NCBI RefSeq assembly: GCF_003096695.1
Contig: NZ_QEKY01000001.1
Coordinates: 62,001-126,000, forward strand
Direction: 5' to 3'
DNA: 64,000 bases
DNA from: Porphyromonas loveana
GTDB lineage: Bacteria; Bacteroidota; Bacteroidia; Bacteroidales; Porphyromonadaceae
Part shown: positions 1 to 7,492 of the stretch, piece after piece
Numbering within the stretch: position 1 is the first letter of the stretch
How the letters are laid out: every line of letters starts with the position of its first letter
Position numbers and translations under genes: made by a program
The notes under the pieces: generated by a model
What the model saw: the letters and a program-made list of their open reading frames with translations, nothing else
Told to the model about the DNA's origin: nothing
The model's database searches: none

Positions 1-1485
1 CTGCTGCGGCGCTTGAGGCATGCCTTGGTTTTGCGTCGGGCGGTTTATGAGACCATCGCTTTCTGCATTGAAAGCTTCTTGATTCTGTTTCAATTTTTCT
101 ATTTCCTCTTCATCTTTCAGCTTCTTTTCAGCCTCAATGTAGGCTTTGATGACACTGTCGATAACAGCCAGCCGCTGCTCTTCAGGCATGGCAGCCAGCG
201 TCAGCAGACTATCCTGATCGTGTACGATGCGGGCATGACCCACCAGTTCATCCAGCTGGGAGGACAGTTCGGTCACGCGTTTGTAGTCGGGATTGAGACG
301 ATTGAGGGTTCCTGCAGCAGCCGAGAAACAGGGCTGTGCGAGGAGATACTGCCGCCTTTGCATATAGATGTCACCCAAACGAATTTGGCAAAGGGCATAA
401 TCCGTACCACGAGTCGTACTCTTTTCAATACCGGCCAAGAACGATTTGATGGCAGAGGTCGTATCGGATATGCTCATGAAGATGTTGCCGGCGGAAAAGA
501 ATATCTGATCCTGCACATCCTGATATTTGCTGCGTTTGGCCATTCGCTCCAGTTGATTGGCTACAGAACGAGGGTTCTTTTTGCTATCCAACTCCATCTT
601 GCGGAGGCGTGCAGCGAAGTCCAATGCAAAAGGCGGCGTCGCGCCCAGAACTTTCGTGTAAGCCTTGCGTGCCTCGTCCTGCCTTTCTTCGTCCTGCAAA
701 AGCTGTCCGAGTAAGTAGTACATGCGGGCACGTTGGTGACGATTCTTCTCCTTGGCGGCAGCCTGACGGAGGTAAGGAATGGCAGCACTCTTCTCTCCCG
801 CGAGGATAAAACGCTCCGCCACGGCTTTGGAGTAGAGCCCGCGACGAACTGTATGCGGCTGATCTTTGGGGATGCGTTCCAATAGTCGCTGTCCTTCGTG
901 GAGCCATCCCATCTCGCTATAGCAGCGCACCTGCCACAAGCGTGCCTCATCCCGAATGGCGGGTTCGTTGCTGTAGAGGCGGGCGATGTAAGAAAATGTA
1001 GCCTGCGCTTGGAGGAAATCGGCGTTGTAGAACTGCGATTTGCCCACGAGCATCCACGCATTGTGTAGGAAAGTATTGTACTCTCGTTTGTTTTGGAAGG
1101 CTACGGCTTTCGGATCGTTCTGCCATCCTTGTTTGCGTTCCGGTTTGGTGCGAATGCTGTGTAGCTGGATAGCTTTGCGCCCTTTGATGATAGCACCGTC
1201 AAAAGCTCCCCCCGTTTTGGCCTTTTCTTGTCCCGACTGCGCCGTGATGGGGTCCAGAAATATCTCTTCTGAATACCCTTCTGTATGGTTTTGGAGCATA
1301 CCGACATAAGCATCGTTGTATGCTTTATCCCCGTTGTAGAACACATTGTAGCGCGTGGTGAAGTTGTGATAGAAGCGTGATCCCGCCGTGTTCTTTGACG
1401 TCGAGCACGAGAGGATGCCCAAAGCAGCGGCCGTGAGGATGGCCAGACGGGACAAAAGCGGATAGAGAGAACTATGATTGCGCAT
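1..1485 (-). CDS. porW: PorW/SprE-type TPR lipoprotein of the type IX secretion system (3' end cut by window)
   Basis: The visible 495 residues begin at the ATG at 1485 and run off the left edge without a stop. The N-terminus has a hydrophobic stretch ending in a lipobox (GILSC), so the mature protein is an envelope lipoprotein. It is followed by the family-typical segment with YHNFTTRYNVFYNG and then helical repeats of TPR type (for example around residues 220-270). The last visible part is a charged coiled coil followed by a Q/P-rich tail. In P. gingivalis and Flavobacterium, PorW/SprE is an outer-membrane lipoprotein required for type IX secretion and thought to link the PorK/N rings to the translocon. 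The start overlaps the end of the upstream permease gene by 14 bp, implying translational coupling at the end of the aroA operon. Assignment is from recalled family features, not a search. Confidence 0.82.
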   Translation of the reverse strand, partial: MRNHSSLYPLLSRLAILTAAALGILSCSTSKNTAGSRFYHNFTTRYNVFYNGDKAYNDAYVGMLQNHTEGYSEEIFLDPITAQSGQEKAKTGGAFDGAIIKGRKAIQLHSIRTKPERKQGWQNDPKAVAFQNKREYNTFLHNAWMLVGKSQFYNADFLQAQATFSYIARLYSNEPAIRDEARLWQVRCYSEMGWLHEGQRLLERIPKDQPHTVRRGLYSKAVAERFILAGEKSAAIPYLRQAAAKEKNRHQRARMYYLLGQLLQDEERQDEARKAYTKVLGATPPFALDFAARLRKMELDSKKNPRSVANQLERMAKRSKYQDVQDQIFFSAGNIFMSISDTTSAIKSFLAGIEKSTTRGTDYALCQIRLGDIYMQRRQYLLAQPCFSAAAGTLNRLNPDYKRVTELSSQLDELVGHARIVHDQDSLLTLAAMPEEQRLAVIDSVIKAYIEAEKKLKDEEEIEKLKQNQEAFNAESDGLINRPTQNQGMPQAPQQ

Positions 1486-2284
1486 GGACAAAGTGCTTAA
1501 TGGTTTTGGCCAGTAGGAACAAACAGACCAAAACCAAGATGATGAATGCTCCCGATGGGATGCCCAATGTATAACTTCCCCACAATCCGATCAGTGCGGC
1601 TACGGCAGCCAGCACTACCGAACCAACCAAAATGGCGGAGAAGCGGGAGGTAAAGAGATTCATGATGCTCTGTGGTAGTGTCAGTAGAGACATCAGAAGC
1701 ATGATACCTACGAGGCGAATGCTTAACACGATACCCAGAGCGATGGCTACGGACATGAGCATCTCTACAAGCTGTACCCGCACACCCCTTGTTCGGGCAA
1801 AGTCCGGATCGAAAGCCGTGTACAGGATGGTGCGAAAGCCGAAGATGAATGCAGCGATCGTTAACAACGCCATGCCGCTGAGCAGGAATAGGTCGGTATG
1901 TGACACCAAAAGGATGTTGCCGAAGAGAAAAGCCGAGAGCCCTGTGCTGTACCCGGGTGTGAGAGCTACGAAGAGCGTGCCCAACGCCATTCCCAGCGAC
2001 CAGAAAGCCGCAATGGCCGAGTCCTCCCGAAGTAGTCCTGTGCGAGCAGCCCCCTGTACGCCCAGTGCCGAGAGAACGGCGAAACCTGCCGCCGAGAGGA
2101 GTGGATTGATACCTAAGTATAGTCCCATTCCTATCCCGCCGAAAGATGCATGTGTGATCCCCCCGCTCACGAAAACCATCCGACGAGCAACTACATAGCT
2201 GCCCAAAAGCCCGCACACGATGGCCGTGAGCAGGCTGCCGAGGATGGCATTGCGGAAGAATCCGTACTCAAGAGCTTCAATCAT
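1472..2284 (-). CDS. Metal (zinc/manganese-type) ABC transporter permease
   Basis: A polytopic membrane protein of 270 residues with about eight hydrophobic segments, of the ABC-3 (ZnuB/MntB) permease family. Seen directly are the Gly-rich segment VSGGITHASFGGIGMGLYLG and the motif IRLVGIMLLMSLLTLPQS, both typical of the family. The reading frame is open to 2317, but the ATG at 2284 gives an N-terminus (MIEALEYGFFRNAI) that matches the family, and it overlaps the preceding stop as ATGATTGA, so I prefer it. No ATPase or substrate-binding gene lies next to it. The matching lipoprotein and ATPase are found at 51.3-52.9 kb, which themselves lack a permease. Whether those parts work together is inference. 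Confidence 0.85.
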   Translation of the reverse strand: MIEALEYGFFRNAILGSLLTAIVCGLLGSYVVARRMVFVSGGITHASFGGIGMGLYLGINPLLSAAGFAVLSALGVQGAARTGLLREDSAIAAFWSLGMALGTLFVALTPGYSTGLSAFLFGNILLVSHTDLFLLSGMALLTIAAFIFGFRTILYTAFDPDFARTRGVRVQLVEMLMSVAIALGIVLSIRLVGIMLLMSLLTLPQSIMNLFTSRFSAILVGSVVLAAVAALIGLWGSYTLGIPSGAFIILVLVCLFLLAKTIKHFVHAQS

Positions 2285-2720
2285 CGTGTCTGTGTTGGAT
2301 GCGGTGTTCGGATACAATCAGCAAGGCTTGCTCCTTGATGGTGAGCGGCATCTCTATCTGGCGTAGCTGAAGACTGCGTATCCACGCGGACACTTCCTCC
2401 TCTTGCAGGGTGGCGAGGACTTCTTCAAATTCCTCCACAGCCTCGTCTTCATATTCCTCGGGGCGTATGCCGGCATAGCGGTCGAGCTCTTCATCGTCGT
2501 AGTAAACGATGCTCTTGCTCACGGCTGTGAGCAAGCTGTCTTTTTCGCATGTGATGTGCATGCCGCAGCAGCCTTCCGGTATCACCCGCACCGACTCCTC
2601 TTCCAAGGGCTTGCCTTGTGCAGCGGCGGCTCTGCGCTTGCGTGCGTAGAGGATTTCCGTCAGAGCGGCGATAAGTCCGAGTGCGACCATGCCGATTATC
2701 AGTATCCAGATGTTGCTCAT
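2277..2720 (-). CDS. Conserved small single-pass membrane protein, function unknown
   Basis: A 147-residue protein with one N-terminal transmembrane helix (residues about 4-24) followed by a basic patch (ARKRR), which predicts the rest lies in the cytoplasm. The soluble part carries a cysteine motif, CCGMHITCEKD, then an acidic stretch rich in Glu/Asp (residues about 75-105). I recall similar Bacteroidota proteins with a CCG.H..CEKDSLL motif, sometimes labelled phospholipase without clear basis, so I give no function. It lies 21 bp after aroA and overlaps the permease start by 8 bp, so it is part of the aroA-porW operon. The three cysteines near the membrane suggest metal or redox binding, which is only a guess. 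Confidence 0.75.
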   Translation of the reverse strand: MSNIWILIIGMVALGLIAALTEILYARKRRAAAAQGKPLEEESVRVIPEGCCGMHITCEKDSLLTAVSKSIVYYDDEELDRYAGIRPEEYEDEAVEEFEEVLATLQEEEVSAWIRSLQLRQIEMPLTIKEQALLIVSEHRIQHRHDD

Positions 2721-2741
2721 CTTCGGTGTTCTCTGTCTTCT

Positions 2742-4001
2742 TTATACTTCTTCCCATTTCAGTCCCAGCAGCTCAGTCGCGCCGAGGAAATCAGGGAAAC
2801 TCTTGCCTACTACGGAGGCGTCTTCTAAGACGATCCCGCTTGTCGTTGTCATGGCTGCTGCTGCAAAAGCCATCGCCAGACGGTGATCCTTGTACACGCG
2901 GATCACCGGATTCTCTTCCGCCTTGTGTCGCTCTCCATCCCAGTAGAGAGCATCGCCATCGGCATGGACGGCGTAACCCAATCGTCCGGCTTCCGTGCAG
3001 ATGGCTTCGAGACGGTCGCTCTCCTTCAGTCGCAGGTGTCCTATGCCCGTCAAACGGAACGGTACGCCTTTCAGCAAGCAGCATACGGTCAATGCAGGTA
3101 CGAGGTCAGGACAATCTCGCATATTGGCTGAGCCGAAGTCTTCTGCCTGGCGTTCATGCCTGTAGCAGAGCGCAATGCCGCGCTCGGTCGGTATTGTAAG
3201 AACGCCCAGCCGCCCGAAAAGTTCGGCCGCACGGCTGTCGGCTTGCATACTGTCGGGCGGGAGGACCAGACCATCCAGCCGCACCTTCCCTTTGATTGCA
3301 CCTGCCGATACCATATTATATATATAGCTCGCAGATGACCAGTCGGCCGTGGCCGAAAGATTATCAGGAGGAGCTAACGTTCCGGGGCGTACCACGATGG
3401 TGCTTCCCTCTCGTCTGAGATCGATGCCATAGGCAGTCAACAGGCGGCAAGTCATCTCCGTATAGGGAGCCGATACCTCACGGCTTGTCAGTTCGATGTG
3501 CAGCCCGTCCGGAAGGGTGGGAGCAATGAGCAACAATGCACTGACAAACTGCGAACTCATCCCCGCATCTATCCTTATCTTACCTTCACGCATGGCAGCC
3601 GGACGCACCGATAACGGAGGAAACCCCTCTGCGCCTTCGTATGACAGATCTGCCCCCAAAGATCTCAAAGCCTCCACTAATGGCCCGATGGGACGTGCAT
3701 GCATCCGTTCAGTCCCCTGCAGGAGCACTGGCGAAGTGGCAAAGCGAGCTGCATAGGCTGTTAGGAAGCGCATGGCGGTACCTGCGTCCTGTACATCTAT
3801 CCGACCCGCAAGTCCCGATGTCAATGCACGGTGCACCACTTGCACATCCGTGGGAGCATTGCCCGAGAGCGGCGCGAGTGCCTCTCCGCTCATGGCACGA
3901 AGCAGCAGTAGCCTTATCCATTCGCTCTTGGATGATGGCAGTGTCAGACTGACTTCGGGAGCCATCCCTATGGGATTAAACGTGCAGTGTAGGCTTTTCA
4001 T
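2742..4001 (-). CDS. aroA: 3-phosphoshikimate 1-carboxyvinyltransferase (EPSP synthase)
   Basis: A 419-residue protein of the EPSP synthase family, close to the usual length of about 427. It joins phosphoenolpyruvate to shikimate-3-phosphate in the sixth step of the shikimate pathway to aromatic amino acids. Seen directly are the substrate-binding N-terminus LPSSKSEWIRLLLLRA, the segment AGTAMRFLTAYAA, and the C-terminal YKDHRLAMAFAAAA and LKESDRLEA motifs. The frame is open up to 4220, but a promoter-like TAACTTTG lies inside that extension (4081 to 4074) and the ATG at 4001 begins at the normal family N-terminus, so the longer start is unlikely. It heads a tight operon with the small membrane protein, the metal permease and porW. 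Confidence 0.93.
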   Translation of the reverse strand: MKSLHCTFNPIGMAPEVSLTLPSSKSEWIRLLLLRAMSGEALAPLSGNAPTDVQVVHRALTSGLAGRIDVQDAGTAMRFLTAYAARFATSPVLLQGTERMHARPIGPLVEALRSLGADLSYEGAEGFPPLSVRPAAMREGKIRIDAGMSSQFVSALLLIAPTLPDGLHIELTSREVSAPYTEMTCRLLTAYGIDLRREGSTIVVRPGTLAPPDNLSATADWSSASYIYNMVSAGAIKGKVRLDGLVLPPDSMQADSRAAELFGRLGVLTIPTERGIALCYRHERQAEDFGSANMRDCPDLVPALTVCCLLKGVPFRLTGIGHLRLKESDRLEAICTEAGRLGYAVHADGDALYWDGERHKAEENPVIRVYKDHRLAMAFAAAAMTTTSGIVLEDASVVGKSFPDFLGATELLGLKWEEV

Positions 4002-4073
4002 TGCATCGGTGATTGTCGCTTTTGAGGGATGAATACCATTTGGAACTCCCCTCTCTGTACAATTCCTAAGCAA

Positions 4074-4081
4074 CAAAGTTA
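4074..4081 (-). promoter_or_regulatory. Putative promoter of the aroA-porW operon (-7 box)
   Basis: On the minus strand this reads TAACTTTG, an exact match to the Bacteroidota -7 consensus TAnnTTTG. It lies 73 bp upstream of the preferred aroA start. No convincing -33 box was identified. Confidence 0.45.
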
Positions 4082-4412
4082 GTAAAAAGCCTGTCTGTCT
4101 CTGCCCACGTAGTTTGTTTGTCCCTTGAGCAAGATTGGCCGTGGTTGATCCTCTGTAGTTCCGTCCCTTCTCCCAAGAAGACTTGTTCCCATATTTCTCT
4201 TCGCGCAGAAACTTCCTCAATCTCTGCTCTGTTTTCTGACTTTTTTCGCCTGTAGGTGCATGGATGGAGAGCAGAATGAGTGCAGAAGAGACGACTTTTT
4301 TATCCCACAGGATAGCTGATTAAGGCGTTGTTTATAAGTGGATTAGATTGTTTAGGAGTAGTCCTTATAGTGCGTGTCTATGAGAGCATAGAAATATTCG
4401 ATGAATCTTCTA
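4082..4412. other. Non-coding stretch between divergent aroA and the peroxiredoxin gene
   Basis: About 330 bp with no convincing gene. The minus-strand frame open here is an upstream extension of aroA that is not expected to be translated. A short minus-strand frame around 4352-4564 overlaps the peroxiredoxin gene and has no recognisable features. Nothing else was seen. Confidence 0.5.
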
Positions 4413-4443
4413 TTGTGGGAGTGGACGTCGGCTCCTACATTTG
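4413..4443 (+). promoter_or_regulatory. Putative promoter of the peroxiredoxin gene
   Basis: A TTG at 4413-4415, a 20-bp spacer and TACATTTG at 4436-4443 match the Bacteroidota -33/-7 arrangement. The predicted transcription start is near 4450, giving an untranslated leader of about 47 bp before the ATG at 4497. Confidence 0.6.
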
Positions 4444-4496
4444 CAACGGTTAAATGATACAAACAATTATCAATCAGAACAAAAAACAACATCAAT

Positions 4497-5126
4497 ATGA
4501 CAACTTTGGTAGGAAAGAAAGCTCCGGTATTCCGAGCAACAGCTGTTAAAGGCAGCGAGATCATTCAAGACTTTTCGCTTGAGCAGTATTTGGGCAAGAA
4601 GTATGTAGTATTTTTCTTCTATCCGATGGACTTCACTTTCGTATGTCCTACGGAGCTGCATGCCTTCCAAGAAAAGAAAGCAGAGTTCGAAAAGCGCGAT
4701 GTAGCTGTAGTAGGCTGCTCGGTGGACTCTGAGTTCTCTCACTTCCAATGGTTGCAGATGGACAAGAAGTTCGGAGGCATCAAGGGTGTGGAATACCCCA
4801 TCGTGGCTGACTTCTCCAAGACCATCTCAGAAAACTACGGTGTATTGGCTTCCGAATTCGGCTACGACGACGAAGGCAATGCCGTGAGCGAAGGTGCTCC
4901 CGTATCCTACAGAGGTCTCTTCCTCATCGACAAGGAAGGTGTGGTGCGTCACATCACTATCAACGACCTGCCCCTCGGCCGTAACGTGGACGAAGCACTC
5001 CGTATGGTCGATGCACTGCGTCACTTCGAGCAGTATGGCGAGGTATGCCCCGCCAACTGGAGCGAAGGTAAGGATGCCATGAAGGCTACCAACGAAGGCG
5101 TAGCCGGCTACCTGAGCAACCACTAA
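4497..5126 (+). CDS. Typical 2-Cys peroxiredoxin (AhpC/TSA family)
   Basis: A cytosolic thiol peroxidase of 209 residues that reduces hydrogen peroxide and organic peroxides. The peroxidatic cysteine is C50 in the motif FTFVCPTE, and the resolving cysteine is C184 in EVCPANW near the C-terminus. Both are present, so this is a complete typical 2-Cys enzyme. The N-terminus (VGKKAPVFRATAV) resembles the Prx1 group more than the enteric AhpC group. No AhpF-type reductase gene is adjacent, so the reductant is probably a thioredoxin system encoded elsewhere (inference). The gene is monocistronic, with its own promoter and a strong terminator at 5221. It probably responds to oxidative stress, but no OxyR site was identified. 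Confidence 0.92.
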   Translation: MTTLVGKKAPVFRATAVKGSEIIQDFSLEQYLGKKYVVFFFYPMDFTFVCPTELHAFQEKKAEFEKRDVAVVGCSVDSEFSHFQWLQMDKKFGGIKGVEYPIVADFSKTISENYGVLASEFGYDDEGNAVSEGAPVSYRGLFLIDKEGVVRHITINDLPLGRNVDEALRMVDALRHFEQYGEVCPANWSEGKDAMKATNEGVAGYLSNH

Positions 5127-5220
5127 GCATAGCAACAAATAATTTTTTCTCAGACCGTATATTTTTTGAATGTATGTAAAGGCAACTTCTCTCTACAGTT
5201 GTCGCCTTTATCTAAATAGC

Positions 5221-5254
5221 AAATCCCGCCTGCGAAGGCGGGATTTACTTTTTT
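5221..5254. terminator. Rho-independent terminator, likely bidirectional
   Basis: A perfect 10-bp stem (AAATCCCGCC / GGCGGGATTT) with loop TGCGAA, followed by a T-rich tail on the plus strand. The stem's own A-run gives a T-run on the minus strand too. It lies between the convergent peroxiredoxin gene and the leucine-rich-repeat gene. Confidence 0.85.
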
Positions 5255-5294
5255 ATGTTCTATGGTAAAAGGCGGGAGGCTCGTTTTGTGCGGC

Positions 5295-6578
5295 TTACTG
5301 GTGCAAAACTTTGGCAAAGGCAGTGCCCACTCGGAGGATGTACACCCCTTGCGGATAATTGCTCAGGTCGATGCGGAAAGATCTCTCAACCGAGGGCAGC
5401 GTAAGAACGGTCTTTCCTGCAACATTGCTAAGGGTGACAGTCGCTCCTGCAAGAGCTTCGGGCAGACATACATGGACGACAGAAGTCGTAGGATTAGGGT
5501 AGATGAAAAGCTTGGGTTGAGCCCAAATTTCTGTCAGTCCAGTCGTGCCCGCATAAGGGATACGATCAATCACTATTCCTTCACTGTTGAAAATCTCCTC
5601 CATGGCAGTCCATCCACGTTCGGCGGCCTCCTGTACCTGCGTTGTGGTACATATATTGTTCTCGTCGGACAGATTGGAGAAGACAACAAATTTTTTCGAT
5701 TCGCTTGCCGAATTGGTGTGCAACGAGGCGATCAGTTCATCCAGGGATTCGCCTGAGAGACCGAGGCTGTAACATGCTACGGTTTTCAGCTTGGTATTCG
5801 GTGAGAGGGAGAGTTGCGGAATGTGGTTCCGGCTACAGTCGAGAATGGTGAGATTCGTATTCTTGCCCAGATCGAGCTTGGTCAGTTTATTGGCAGAGCA
5901 AGTCAGCCCGAGGAGGTTGGTATTATTTGAGAGGTCTATCTCTTCGATTTCGTTCTCGTCAATGTATAGATAGTGTAGGTTGGGCAGTTGCCTCACATCC
6001 AATGTCTTTAGCCTATTCACAAAGCAGTCCACACGAGTCAGCTTGTCTGTAGCAGGGAGGATCAGCGTTTCGAGGACTTTATTGCGGTCGCAGTAGATCT
6101 CGGTAGCATTAAGCAGGGACGAGCAGTCAAGAGATTGTATCCGGTTGTATCCGCAGTCCAACGTTGTGAGGGAATGACTCTTGGAGAGATCCAGAGCTGT
6201 GAGCAGATTTTGTTGGCAGAAGAGGACTTCGAGCATTTCGTTGTGCGAGATGTCGAGTGAGAGGAGGTCGTTAAAGGGGCAATCCAGCTCCACCACGTCG
6301 CCATAGATGGTGATGGTCTTGCTCGTAACCGGATGGATTTCGGCGTAAGACTCTTCGCCGGTGTCGTATTGTTCATTGCCATTCCAGTCCACCCACACAT
6401 TTTGTGCACCGCTCTGGGGCGTGATTGTCAGCATCCATACGGCATTATTGTCTTTAGCATCCCAGCCGCCTTCTGTCGTCATACGGATGTAGGGTGCATC
6501 CGTTGTGTAGTTTTGTGCATGGAGAGGAAAGGTGCTGAGAGGGAGAATCAGCGAGAGAAATAGAGTTCGTAGTCTCAT
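5295..6578 (-). CDS. Secreted leucine-rich-repeat protein with type IX C-terminal sorting domain
   Basis: A 427-residue protein starting with a signal peptide (MRLRTLFLSLILPLSTFPLHA, cleavage near A-Q). The frame extends nine codons further upstream, but the start at 6578 places the signal peptide correctly. After a short N-terminal domain come about eight repeats of 20-22 residues of the form L..LDCS.N.L..LDLS, i.e. a Bacteroidota/internalin-like LRR domain (about residues 100-300). The last 75 residues (FIYPNPTTSVVHV then GVYILRV) match the type IX sorting domain (type A CTD). So it should cross the outer membrane through the Por system and be anchored by PorU. The ligand is unknown; such LRR proteins often bind host or partner-bacterium surfaces, which here is inference. 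Confidence 0.85.
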   Translation of the reverse strand: MRLRTLFLSLILPLSTFPLHAQNYTTDAPYIRMTTEGGWDAKDNNAVWMLTITPQSGAQNVWVDWNGNEQYDTGEESYAEIHPVTSKTITIYGDVVELDCPFNDLLSLDISHNEMLEVLFCQQNLLTALDLSKSHSLTTLDCGYNRIQSLDCSSLLNATEIYCDRNKVLETLILPATDKLTRVDCFVNRLKTLDVRQLPNLHYLYIDENEIEEIDLSNNTNLLGLTCSANKLTKLDLGKNTNLTILDCSRNHIPQLSLSPNTKLKTVACYSLGLSGESLDELIASLHTNSASESKKFVVFSNLSDENNICTTTQVQEAAERGWTAMEEIFNSEGIVIDRIPYAGTTGLTEIWAQPKLFIYPNPTTSVVHVCLPEALAGATVTLSNVAGKTVLTLPSVERSFRIDLSNYPQGVYILRVGTAFAKVLHQ

Positions 6579-6643
6579 AATTTGGTTTGTTTTGATGTTA
6601 GACAAATGGTTTTGCTAAAAAACAAAAATAAGAATTCTCGCCC

Positions 6644-6651
6644 CAAATGTA
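6644..6651 (-). promoter_or_regulatory. Putative promoter of the LRR gene (-7 box)
   Basis: The minus strand reads TACATTTG, an exact TAnnTTTG match, 66 bp upstream of the chosen ATG. Confidence 0.5.
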
Positions 6652-6730
6652 TCGATTTGACATCGAACCAAAGAGAAATATGCTCCTAAATCGAATCCTT
6701 CCTCCCCCCCACTGTAGGGATGGAAACACG

Positions 6731-6977
6731 CATGTGAAAAAACGTATAGGAGAGTTGCGAATTTCAACCTATGCCAATAGTCGAGAAAACTCACGCCAAA
6801 AAAATATTGTTTTGGTGCCATTTCGGGAAGAATCATGCGCCGGATCGAAAAAGTTTTGGCGCGAAATTCCCTGATTTCCGGTGCCATTTTTCGCTGATTT
6901 TCGGCCCATAATTTTGAAAAGTGCGCTCTTGTGGCGTCAACGAGCTGTAGCGAGTTAAGAAAAGTGATGCTCCTTAG
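6731..6977 (-). repeat. Dispersed phased-GCGC intergenic element, copy A (full length, reverse)
   Basis: Reverse-oriented copy of the element defined at 23118-23364. Tetranucleotides of GCGC type (two exact, three mutated to ACGC or GTGC) start at 6793, 6815, 6837, 6859 and 6881, i.e. 22 bp apart. Flanks match copies C and F: on the minus strand a GGAGCATCAC start, a TTATGGGCCGAAAATC block before the array and a TTTTTTCACATG end. It lies between the LRR gene and the tRNA genes. The open frames across it are by-products of the repeat. Confidence 0.8.
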
Positions 6978-7144
6978 TATTTTCTGAGGACTCGGGGGGG
7001 GGAGTGGTATTGTCTGTGCGATAGGTCATTGTCGTCTCAGAAGAAACCGGAGACCTAATGGAAACGGATCACGTTTTTGCGACGGTAAAAGCATTTATCG
7101 CGAGAGAAAAGTCGCTTTTGGGACACAAACTTTTTGCGGAACTG

Positions 7145-7175
7145 TTTGCAGGTTTGAGATATTGCACTACATTTG
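7145..7175 (+). promoter_or_regulatory. Promoter of the tRNA-Asn pair
   Basis: TTTG at 7145-7148, a 19-bp spacer and TACATTTG at 7168-7175 give an excellent Bacteroidota promoter. The predicted start is about 7182, just before the first tRNA at 7196. Confidence 0.75.
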
Positions 7176-7195
7176 CATCACGAAAAGCGAAAAAT

Positions 7196-7272
7196 GCTTT
7201 CTTAGCTCAGTCGGTTAGAGCATCTGACTGTTAATCAGAGGGTCCTTGGTTCGAGCCCAAGAGAAAGCGCCA
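7196..7272 (+). tRNA. tRNA-Asn (anticodon GTT), with encoded CCA
   Basis: The full cloverleaf is visible: acceptor GCTTTCT pairs with AGAAAGC, the D-arm begins with AGCTCAG, the anticodon stem TCTGA/TCAGA holds loop CTGTTAA (anticodon GTT), and the T-arm contains GGTTCGAGCCC. The discriminator is G and CCA is encoded at 7270-7272. It is the first of a tandem pair. Confidence 0.97.
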
Positions 7273-7289
7273 AACAGAAGTTTTTCCAT

Positions 7290-7363
7290 TCTTCCTTAGC
7301 TCAGTTGGTTAGAGCATCTGACTGTTAATCAGAGGGTCCTTGGTTCAAGTCCAAGAGGAAGAG
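7290..7363 (+). tRNA. tRNA-Asn (anticodon GTT), CCA not encoded
   Basis: Second copy, 17 bp after the first. Acceptor TCTTCCT pairs with AGGAAGA, and the anticodon arm is identical to the first copy. The T-arm is GGTTCAAGTCC. The discriminator G is followed by CAA instead of CCA, so the tail must be added by the CCA-adding enzyme. The acceptor stem differs from copy one at compensated positions. Confidence 0.97.
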
Positions 7364-7372
7364 CAAAAGAAA

Positions 7373-7407
7373 AGACCGAAAGTCCGTGAGGGCTTTCGGT
7401 CTCTTTT
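7373..7407 (+). terminator. Terminator after the tRNA-Asn pair
   Basis: A perfect 10-bp stem (AGACCGAAAG / CTTTCGGTCT) with a 10-nt loop, followed by CTTTTG. It ends the tRNA transcript. Confidence 0.85.
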
Positions 7408-7432
7408 GTATGGACGGGGCGTTTCTGTGCAT

Positions 7433-7440
7433 TATCTTTG
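7433..7440 (+). promoter_or_regulatory. Putative promoter of the MATE-phosphoesterase operon (-7 box)
   Basis: TATCTTTG matches TAnnTTTG exactly. It lies 53 bp upstream of the MATE start and just after the tRNA terminator. Confidence 0.55.
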
Positions 7441-7492
7441 CAATCGCTCCTCGTCTGTATGAAATGAGAGAACAAGAGGAAGGAACAGCCGT

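Noticed and set aside
4002-4220. Longer aroA start at 4220
   Set aside because: The extension has no family similarity and contains a TAACTTTG promoter-like box.
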